From Isoetes taiwanensis (lineage: Eukaryota; Streptophyta; Lycopodiopsida; Isoetales; Isoetaceae), in assembly GCA_021234155.1 (NCBI GenBank), contig JAJEKV010000004.1, positions 31,346,564-31,410,563 on the forward strand: a stretch of DNA of 64,000 nucleotides, read 5' to 3'. Shown one piece after another: positions 13,193 through 21,264 of the stretch (the stretch's first letter is position 1; each line of letters starts with the position of its first letter). Made by a program: the position numbers and the translations under genes. The notes below the pieces were generated by a model. It was not told the origin of the DNA, did not search any database, and worked only from the letters and a program-made list of their open reading frames with translations.

Positions 13193-13741
13193 AAAAAGAG
13201 TTTCACGTGTTTGAACACAGTATCCCTTTTTCGCTACTATCTCCGCTCTTTAAACAAGAGAAATTTGATAATCTTTAAAGCACATGGAAAATCAGATATT
13301 TGTTGGCCCTTTTCGATCAAAGAGCTTTAATCATTGTTTTTTGTGCTCGATCTTTCTCTTATCACTCCTCACACTTTTGCACAAAATTGCGTATTCTAAA
13401 AATATTGTAAATTTTTATTTTGCATATCAAGATTTTATCTTCAATTTTTCAATATACCACAATTTCAGTTACTACTTCATTTCTAATTTAGGTTAAAAGT
13501 TGCGTTGTCTTAAAACAAGAGTTCTCTCAAAAAACATGCTTGGGAAAAATTCTAACTGGTTGAAAAACTGTCACTTTGACACAGGCAATTCTCTATTCGC
13601 ACAAAAAAAAGGGGCTATTTTGGGGGGTGTCAAAATACAATTTTATGTCCCTTTTTTTTTTAACCTCAATTTAGCCCCCTTTTTTTTAAAAAAAAAGGAA
13701 TCTTTGAGGAATATTCCTTTTGCTCTCGTTTAAATGATTTG

Positions 13742-13766
13742 CTCCCGTTTAATCTGCAACTTTGTT
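13742..13766 (-). repeat. Right TIR of the 3.9 kb transposon
   Basis: Inverted match to 9874-9898, with target duplication TAGT following at 13767-13770. A degenerate second copy of the TIR core (CTCTCGTTTAAAT) lies just inside, at about 13722. Confidence 0.7.
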
Positions 13767-13770
13767 TAGT

Positions 13771-14572
13771 ATCAGAGCCATAAAGTCTTGTACCTTGCCC
13801 GCATGCTTAGTGGAGCTCCTGATGGAGCCGCCCGACATTAATGTCATTAGTATGTCCTAAGTTAATACCATGGTAAAGTTGCCAAAATGGAAGCACATTG
13901 ACCAAAACTTGCCATAGTTGCTTCTGAAGCCGAGGGTTCAATATCCAATAGCTGAATGGAGGGTTCACCTATCTGGATTTGGGCTCTATGGGACAAAAAG
14001 ATGGCTATAGTAGCAGTATAAGAAAAATATCTCTTCCTGCTTATGGATATGGTCATGTAGTTTGGCATGCGAGCAGCTCTATTTTCTAAATATTTGTCGA
14101 TGTTTGGGACATCATTCAGTGCTGCACGAAGGGCTATTCTAGGTGAAACGTAGCCTATGCATGGGGGAAGTTCTACCAGGAAGGGCCTATCTTGGCATGG
14201 AACTCAGTCATGATATCTTGGTAAAATGGTGTGGCGTTTATGGTAGCATCCACATCGATCTTCTTTTGAATAACAGTGAATACCGAGTTCATGTCAGCCT
14301 CAGCCACATGAGCAGTGGCGCTGTACCATCGCCTGAATGATGAAGTGGCCATAGTGCTGATGCAGATGGGGTTATCAAACAGATGTATGAGTGCCTCTGG
14401 GAGCTAGAAGATCGCCTTGGAGTGAGGAGTGATAGAGTAGGATGCAAATGTGGGTGGTGGTCATATTTATAGGCAGATCCCTAATTTGAGAAAAACATTT
14501 TTGGGTTTGGGAATGTCTATCACTCCAAGGTCCTGCTAGGTATTGATAGGTATTCTAGGTTTAAAAGTACAC
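13771..14572. other. Spacer between the two TIR transposons
   Basis: About 800 bp with only short frames and no recognised motif. It separates two members of one transposon family, so they are independent insertions. Confidence 0.5.
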
Positions 14573-14576
14573 CCTA

Positions 14577-14610
14577 AACAAGGTGACCTAGCAAACGCAC
14601 TAATGACCTG
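14577..14610 (+). repeat. Left TIR of 15.7 kb transposon
   Basis: It starts AACAAGGTGACCTAGCAAAC and is matched by the minus strand of 30270-30303 with one mismatch at the third base. Just inside is a short palindrome (GAATCTTTCAAAGATTC, 14629-14645), then GACACCCC at 14716-14723. Confidence 0.85.
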
Positions 14611-15111
14611 CGTTTGCACCACAAAAAAGAATCTTTCAAAGATTCCCTAAAAAAAACCTAAAAATTGCCACTTTTGGGGGGTCAATTGAAAAAACAGCCC
14701 TCAATTTTGATTTGCGACACCCCTTTTTTGGTCCAAAATTAGAAAACTTTTGTTGTTTCACCCAAACAAGCTGTAAAATTGGAGTCACCTTTTAGGAAAA
14801 TCTAGGAAATACAAGAAAACTAACAAAATTAAAGAACCATTAGAATCTTGACAAAAAATGAAAGCAAGATTGGCAAAACTTGGCGTATCTATTTGTTATT
14901 ACTCAAGAAGAACCACAAGGTGCTATGCGCGCATAGGCAACAGAAAAACATACAAGACATAACTAACATGTCTGATAGCATTTGGCGCTTATACAAGACA
15001 TGGAAAAACATGGAAAAACTTGGAAGAAGCTATGCGGGCTTGGCGAAGGCCTTCAACATGTACAAAAAACTCTAGCCAAAACTAGGAGGTAACGATGTGC
15101 CCACATTTAGA
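14611..15111. promoter_or_regulatory. Left subterminal region with one perfect palindrome
   Basis: Non-coding. It holds a perfect CTATGCGCGCATAG at 14923-14936 and a degenerate half-copy at about 15030. It lies downstream of the DUF7869-like gene. The first 150 bp share spaced motifs with the right end of the 3.9 kb transposon. Confidence 0.6.
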
Positions 15112-18100
15112 TTACACAAGAAGTTTACGGCCTTTGAGAAGAGCAGGATTAGGAATGTCGTTATACTCGTCAACTCCTTCAGACTCGTCACCACTGTCCT
15201 TGTTGCCACTCTCCTCATTGTCACTTGAAGTGGTCGAAGAGCTAACCGCTGGAACACTGTCCTCATCCTGGGAAGCTTCGTCTGAACTATCCTCGCAGAA
15301 AGACTTCAGTAAGTTAATTGTTGTCGCACGTAGCCTGTTATCAACCTTGAGTGTAAAATCATAAGCCAGCACTTGAGTTTCGTTCAGGTCCAGATTGTCC
15401 ATGTGATTCTTATTCATCATTTTCCGGCCCTTCTTGAAAGGAATTATCACAGGATCATACCGACCAACAAAAGGATCTGTATCCTTAGTGGCGTACCAGT
15501 GAACTTTCACTACTGAAGGGAGATTGTCTTTGAGTACAATGTCTTTAACCCTTGCAATCCAGAAAGGACGCTCTTCGTCATCATCAGTCGAAGGTACAGC
15601 TATAAGCATCCCCTTACTCAAATCTGCAAGTTTTTCTGGAGTTTGGCCTTGGTTCTTTTTCAAGGCACGTCTACTTCCGAGGTACATTACACGATCGTTC
15701 CTTGTTGACTTCATCTTCGCAACCACGGAACCCTTTGCAATTCCTTGGTCTGCCTCAACAAAGGGATGGACTTGAGTATCAGGCCAACAAAAAGCAACTT
15801 CCAGGGAGATGTTGTTGAGGGATTTAGTTACATCCTGCATTATTGAAAAGAAATTCTCCCACCAGCCTTTGTCCTCCTCACTGAAGTACTTAAAACCTGA
15901 CCTTATACTTTTCTCCATGCTGGTCAGTGAGACAAAGGGAATTTTGTCCTTGTTCTTTTCTGTGTAGTCTATGGCACTTTTCAGTGGCTGCTGAATAGGC
16001 ATTCTCATTACCTTAGTTTCAGGAACATATTTTAAATATTGTAGGCCTGCTTCAGGCTGCCAAGTTTGGGAGGTGACAAAGTACTTCCCTTGAAGTTGTG
16101 CTTTATCGTCCTTGAGAAAAAACTTTACATGATGTTGAAATGTCAAATTATTCAACTTATGGATAGCAGGACCTGTATCACCATGGCGCTGGAAAACAAA
16201 CTCACGAAAATCAAAAGTCTCGCTAAGCACTTCGACAACTGGAGTTGGATTGTAAGCTTGCTCAATCACACTGCACAAGGAGTGTAGACAAAATGCTTTT
16301 TTCCCTCACAAGAACCGCAAAAAGCTCTGAACATTTGGTCTATCTCGATCATGGGTGTGGCCCACAAGTAAGAAACCAACCTTGACCTTTCGAAAGATAC
16401 CCAAATTCGACCAAAGATTAGCGCAATAAGCAAATAAAACTTGGTTTTTGTTTTCTCTAGTAGTATTGTCTAACTGTATGTACAACACTGGAGGCAGCTT
16501 CTCCTTTGCCAGCAAAATCTTATTTAGTATTGTCACCGTGAGGTTAGGATCGCTGTGTATATTTGGATACGTCAAAAATACTCTGCACTGTACAACACCA
16601 TGAAAGATCATCGCCCCAACCAAATGAAGCCTCAAAAAATCGGATTCATCTAAATCCTTTGGAACATTTACAAAATGGGGAAGTGACGTCTTCTTTTGAT
16701 CCATGCCGTCTACCACCACAGACATATATTCGAGTGGCCTCTCCAAAGATTCTTTCTATGTTTTGCTAGCTTCTTTCTCTTCAAGGCTTGAGCCTCTCTG
16801 TGAACTTGCAACTCTTGAGTTATCTGATCTGCAATTAAGGACATTAGTCAGTACCTTGAAGCAATAGTAAGGCTCCGCAGAACTGCAACTAAGCTTTTGT
16901 AGCCGTGCTATGCGCGCATAGGCAAAGCTTGTCAGTACCTTGAAGCAACAGTAAGGCTCCACAGAACTGCAAAAGCTTTTGTAGCCGTGCTATGCGCGCA
17001 TAGGCAGAGCTTTTATATGGGGGGGGAAGGGGCGAAGCTACAAGATTGAAGAGACCTGCTGTGCGAGTACTACAAGATTGAAAAGACCTGCTATGCGCAC
17101 ATAGACAAACTCAAGACTAAATAGCCGTGCTATGCCCGCATAAGACAATGTCTCTAGCCGTGCTATGCCCGCATAAGACAATGTCTCTAGCCGTGCTATC
17201 AAGAAGGGATTAGACGAAAGGAACGTACTTTTTTCTAGAATATCCTTTGCCATTGATCGTTTTTCCTTTAATGTGGAGCAGCTAGTACACACCGAAAATC
17301 TGTGCCTCTTCGGAATCCTAACAAGATTAAATTCTTGCTTCCATAACCTCAAGAAGTAGGAATAAGATATGAACTTCTGACTTGAACACTAGAAAAGATC
17401 CTTGTACATGCTGTAGACGTCCTTCTTAGTAATACTGTCTGTCAGATGATATACAGGATTGTTTGGAAGTCGCTCACAGTTGGAGTCAAAGAAACCTACC
17501 AGCCAAGCTTTTGCTTCTAGGCAATACATACCGACAACTTTTTTTGGGTGTGAATAGTCATCAATGCACGGATTCCTGTCTAACCTCTTTTGCACTCTTG
17601 ACATGCGACGACTTCCAATGGCATGTATTTTTTTAAAAGCAAGTTGGCACACTGTGTTGCTCGAAACATAGTATGAAAAATTGTCTCCAACTTCAGGCCT
17701 TACACTGTATGCCAAGTACAACTCTTGATCACCTTTCGACATTGACTAAAACCGTTGTCTTATGTGCCTTAAAGACAAAAATGTAAAGGCCTGTAAGCAT
17801 TTTTTCTGACAGCAATTCAGTCTCCTCAGCTTTCTCATGTAAGATAGTCCCATCAATCGCTCGCGCATAACAATTCTAAAAGCTTTTACTGTGGGATCCC
17901 TCTTAAATCTTTTCACACTGCTGTATGGGTTTTTCACTGCAGGACTTTTATTCTGAGCAGTGTCTGTGGTAGGTCTTTCAGGAGTACAGAACCGCACGTC
18001 TTCAAACACGGGGTCATCAACCTTGTCACCCTCAACGGAAGTGCCAGGCCTGTCAGCAAATAATGTTCTCGACTTTCTCTTCAGAACTTGAAGGTCTTCC

Positions 18101-18526
18101 TCAGAAGCCCTTTGTGTTAAAGAAGGGCCAGCAGCACGCAGCACATGTCTCTCTGCAGAATCTACAATATAGGGCAACGATTTGTGTAGTTCCTGGAGAG
18201 GTGAAGGAGTATCAAAAATAGAGTGAGTACGTTGAGTAGGGGAAGAGGAGAAGATACTTCGTGATTGTGGCGGGGGGGGAGGGTGTTTTAGAAACGGACG
18301 AATGCTGTAAAACGTGTTTTGGAGATGGAGTTTGAAAAAAGGTAGACAAACGCAATAGGTGTAAAGGGGAGGGAGACGGTGTGGAGGAGGTAGCATCCGG
18401 GAGAAGCGTATCGAAGTATTCTTCATCGTCACCTACTGGTGTGGGTGTGTTGTAACGACCACGAGTCAATATTGCACCACTAAAAGGAGGAGTTGAAGTA
18501 AAAACGTCTTCGTTGTCGCCCTCCAT
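15112..18526 (-). pseudogene. DUF7869-like candidate transposase (spliced, degraded)
   Basis: Best start is the ATG at 18526 (MEGDNEDVF). Exon 1 runs to about 17229. An intron with GTACGT and TTGCAG ends spans 17228-16829, and exon 2 runs from 16828 to a TAA at 15112-15114. The splice joins in phase. Parts in order: a Ser/Pro-rich acidic N-terminus; CCQKKCLQAF; an LYLAYSV segment; WL..F...LPNNPVYHLTD...VYSMY; VRIPKRHRFSVCTSC; then the DUF7869-like core with VVVDGMDQKKTSLPHF, LYIQLDNTTRENKNQVL and GHTHDRDRP; and a C-terminal region ending in an acidic Ser-rich tail. From family knowledge this architecture belongs to transposon-linked DUF7869 proteins. The spaced Asp residues suggest an RNase H-like (DDE) fold, which is inference. 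Lesions: a frameshift in the eight-base G run at 18272-18279, in-frame TAGs at 17746-17748 and 17389-17391, a frameshift near 16745, and a TGA at 16306-16308. Confidence 0.75.
16847..17203. repeat. Intronic tandem repeats carrying the palindrome
   Basis: Inside the DUF7869-gene intron, an 84-bp unit is repeated (16847-16930 and 16931-17014), each with a perfect CTATGCGCGCATAG (16908-16921 and 16990-17003). A 33-bp unit is repeated at about 17123-17188 with the variant CTATGCCCGCATAA (17130-17143 and 17163-17176). Another one-mismatch copy lies at 17091-17104. The palindrome has therefore been multiplied by local duplication within an intron. Confidence 0.8.
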
Positions 18527-18529
18527 TGC

Positions 18530-19315
18530 TGCACAAGGAAGAGTGACTTGTCTCAGCCATTAAACCCTCTCCCTTCAAACCTGCCAGTCTACATGCCCAT
18601 GCGCGCATAGAAAAGCAGTTACAAACGTAATATACACTAGTTGCCCATGCGCGCATAGACAGGAAAAAAATATGTCTATGTGCGCACACTTCAATACGAA
18701 AAGTAGATGCCACACAACCAAGAAACATTACAAAACATTAGACATTATCTCCCCAAGGCAATGCCTGCAACCAAAACTATATGTGTATGCAAGAATTCAT
18801 AGACAAAAAGCAAAGTACGTAACACAATATAAATACGAAAACATATGGAGGCATTTGCACATACTGACGATACTCCAAGACGCTCGACCTCCGCCTAGAA
18901 TTTTGCTCTTCCGTTTCGAACTGTAGCATCTCCATAGCTTTCTGCATAGCGTTGCCAAACATGTCAGGTGGAAGGTACGTAAACATCTCAGCCAGTAACT
19001 GTTTACATTACTTGTTAGAAGTTTTATACCAAATGTTGCCCGTTTAGGGACTTTTGCTTAGAGTCAAAGATAGTTGATTTTAAGCTTTTTGGACATCTTG
19101 TTTGCCGAATTTCTTCTTGGGCATTAGCATTTAGGGTTTTTTTCTTTCCTTGTCTATGCGCGCATAGGCATTCTGTTTTTTTTTCTTTTTAATGTCTATG
19201 CGCGCACAGGCATATTGTTTTTTCTCTTATTGTATTGTCTATGCGCGCATAGGCAACCACCTTTTTACCTGCTCTTGCCTATGCGCGCATAGGCATAGCA
19301 AGCAAGGAGAAGGAT
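18530..19315. promoter_or_regulatory. Divergent intergenic region with seven palindrome copies
   Basis: This lies between the two divergent start codons (18526 minus, 19316 plus) and must hold both promoters if the starts are right. Copies of CTATGCGCGCATAG: perfect at 19154-19167, 19239-19252 and 19279-19292; variant at 18597-18610, 18645-18658, 18676-18687 and 19196-19209. The last perfect copy ends 23 bp before the plus-strand ATG. I see no convincing TATA box. The clustering at the divergent promoter suggests a regulatory or protein-binding role. Confidence 0.65.
18777..18986 (-). other. Possible small exon upstream of DUF7869 gene
   Basis: A minus-strand frame begins MFTYLPPDMFGNAMQKAMEM and stays coding-like until EYRQ, where a good donor (CA|GTATGT, near 18862) occurs. 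After that the frame becomes hydrophobic and unconvincing. It could be a 5' exon of the DUF7869-like gene. However, joining it to the acceptor just before the 18526 ATG (TTGTGCAG) does not keep phase, so either an indel intervenes or it is a separate small protein. No domain recognised. Confidence 0.35.
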
Positions 19316-20461
19316 ATGGCGTCTAAGAAGCTCGAGGAAATCGAGCTGAGATGTCGTGTGCCCGGCATCATGCATCTCTCGGTAGACTGTGTACAGCTTG
19401 CACCAAAGGATGAGCAAGGTGTTAGACAACTGCAGGTCCGAAAAATTTACAGTGGCCAGCAACAGCTCCTCATATTTGTATAGTGGATCCTGCCCAGTGC
19501 AATGATAAGGAGCTGTTCGTTAAGGAAGAGGATGAGAACTACAGATACTATGTTTTAGGGGGCACCCACAGTTTCAAGGCAAGAAGGCAGTTATACAAGG
19601 AAACAAAAGATCACTGCTTTTCACAAATCTTTGCCTTTGTTTACGTGGGTGTCACTGACTCAGAAGCAAAGCTGCTTGCAATGAGCCACAACGTGGACAA
19701 TGAGTATCGGATGAGTATGAGCTTCACGGATAAAATTAAATTCATGCACAAGGAATATGAACTCTTCCGTTCAGAGCACCAAGGTGAGAAAGATATTAAG
19801 GATGACCAGGCTCTGTACCTGGCCTTAAAAGAATAGTGCGCTACTGAGTGCTGCCTAACTTACTCCACCTCAGATGCCAGAGCATCCCTCATAAAATACG
19901 ATAATTATTTTCAGTTAGCTTTCCGTCATGGACGTGTAAGTACTTTCTCTCGACCTTGGCCTTTGGCTATGCCCGCATGGCTCTTAAATATTTTAATATG
20001 CTTGTTGTTTTCTATGTTAGGTCTGGGAGCTACAAGAAAGAATTTTTGACATGTTCTCTGAGGGCACTTTAAAAACTAAAGGCAAGTCAACGGATTCCAA
20101 GAGGAAAAAAACTGATCCCGCAAAGCAAAAGGATATGGGCATAATGGCCTGGCATGAAATGCAAGGCCTTAAAAATGTTGACAAAGTTTGTGAGGTCCTG
20201 CAAAAGGTAGTTGATAAACAGTTTACTCTGGAAGAGATGCAGAGAGAATTTAAACAGTAAGCCTACATTACACACTCACATTTTTTCTAATGTTTGTTAT
20301 TAACCTCTTGCAACGTTTGCAGCCAAAAAGATTGTGCACTCATCAACAACAAGTTAATGGTTCACCTCAACCGCTGTAACAACCGGGAGAAGGTCGCGGG
20401 AATTATACCCCGTGGTCCTCGGCGAAAAATTAATCAATACGCGACCAACTTTACCAACTGG
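19316..20461 (+). pseudogene. ParB-like domain, 5' half of ParB-DNA methyltransferase gene
   Basis: The start is ATG at 19316 (MASKKLEEIELRCRVPG). Exon 1 ends at 19935 before GTAAGT, exon 2 is 20021-20256 and exon 3 is 20323-20461, ending before GTATGT. All three joins keep one frame. The N-terminal ~170 residues look like a ParB/sulfiredoxin-type fold: a predicted strand around the IMHLSVDCVQL segment, then YYVLGGTHSFKARRQLYKE (the G-G/T-H-R-type signature, here GGTHSFKA) and the following VGVTDSEAKLLAMSHNVDNE segment. ParB-like domains fused to N4/N6 methyltransferases are common in phages and bacteria; finding this in an intron-bearing gene within a eukaryotic transposon is unusual. Lesions: an apparent 2-bp insertion at about 19480 that creates TAG, and an in-frame TAG at 19834-19836, after which the same frame continues to the splice donor. 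The methyltransferase half resumes at 29217. Confidence 0.65.
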
Positions 20462-20516
20462 GTATGTCATTTGTTTCTCCTTCCTGCTGCTTGAGTTAAG
20501 GTATTCGTTTTTGTAC

Positions 20517-20609
20517 CTGTGCTATGCGCGCATAGCATGGGAGTTAGGGACCTTGTGGTATAGCACTACCACAGGTCCCTCACTCCCATGCTATGCAGGC
20601 ATAGCACAG
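20517..20609. repeat. Large hairpin built on the element palindrome
   Basis: Arms of ~43-44 bp (20517-20560 and 20567-20609) with a 6-bp loop (TAGCAC), two mismatches and a one-base gap. The outer part of each arm is a copy of the element palindrome (perfect at 20522-20535, CTATGCAGGCATAG at 20591-20604). RNA from this intron could form a long stem. Confidence 0.85.
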
Positions 20610-20956
20610 GAGTGAGGGAGCTGTCGTTTTGTTTCTTACAAATTTTTTTTCTTTCCGAAAAAGAAAGACCCCATGCCACGGATTTTTAAACATGGTCGCT
20701 AGCTAAGGAGGAGCTACGGTGAAAAAGTCTCAAGAAGTCGAAAGCGAGTTTGGTGCCTTCGGAGTTTGAAAGATTTGATATGTTTGGCCAAAATTGTTTG
20801 TATCAGGTGTATCGTGGAAATTGTGTCAAACTTGACCCAGGGATAGGTTCTGTACGTACGAAATTATTTTTCCAGACGTATAAAGTCCAAAAATACGTAT
20901 TTTTAGGTTAAATACATATTTTTTGTATTTTTAACCTACCGGCCGAAAAAAAAAAA

Positions 20957-20993
20957 TTCGCGTAAGCGAAACCTTCAGTTTCGCTTACGCGAA
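20957..20993. repeat. Perfect 16-bp inverted repeat
   Basis: TTCGCGTAAGCGAAAC, a 5-bp loop, then its exact complement ending at 20993. It sits directly left of the later insert that starts at ~20999, so it may mark an end of another small element or a fragile site where rearrangement occurred. Confidence 0.85.
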
Positions 20994-20998
20994 AATTC

Positions 20999-21264
20999 AA
21001 AAAAAACCCCAGCCTGAACTAGTAAACCTAGACCAGACATCTGCCTCAGTCAATCCCTTGGCAGTATTATCATCCTACTACCAGTATGAGCATTTCTGGC
21101 ATAGTATCCTTTTACCTATACTTTCATAGTCATTCATTATAGTTTCAGTCAATATAGCATTTTTTTTCCATGAAATGATAATAGAATCATATAATTTCAA
21201 CATCAGTGCAAGTAGCAATTCAAACGACAATTATAGTATATATGAGAATGAAAAACAATGATCA
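20999..21264. repeat. Direct repeat X, copy 1 (part before the Helitron)
   Basis: About 265 bp that recurs nearly identically at 28592-28855. This copy is interrupted at A^T by the Helitron and resumes at 26032-26406. Confidence 0.9.

Larger units (their letters stand above)
9874..13766. mobile_element. Non-autonomous TIR transposon with palindrome arrays
   Basis: The ends are inverted repeats of ~25 bp with about three mismatches. They begin AACAAGGTTGCA on the left and, read inward on the minus strand, AACAAAGTTGCA on the right. The flanks carry the 4-bp duplication TAGT (9870-9873 and 13767-13770). Inside are two arrays of a palindrome with consensus GTATTCYRGAATAC, at about 10389-10663 and 12749-13192, around a ~2 kb core without genes. 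The end layout matches the 15.7 kb element at 14577-30303. A GATTCC motif lies 47 bp from the left end, as it does from the right end of the large element. CAAAGATTCC lies 60 bp from the right end and GACACCCC ~135 bp from it, matching +60 and +139 from the left end of the large element. I infer a gene-less member of the same family in opposite orientation. Confidence 0.72.
20462..20998. other. Intron remnant with two strong hairpins
   Basis: Begins with a good donor after exon 3. It contains the large hairpin at 20517-20609 and the perfect one at 20957-20993. I see no coding sequence with the methyltransferase catalytic motif IV (S/D/N-P-P-Y/F/W). That exon is either lost or was removed when the following insert arrived. 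Confidence 0.55.

Noticed and set aside
15112-19836. In-frame TAG codons as recoding or a reassigned genetic code
   Set aside because: One of the stops is TGA and frameshifts also occur, and the genes appear to end in TAA. Decay of a silenced transposon explains it more simply.
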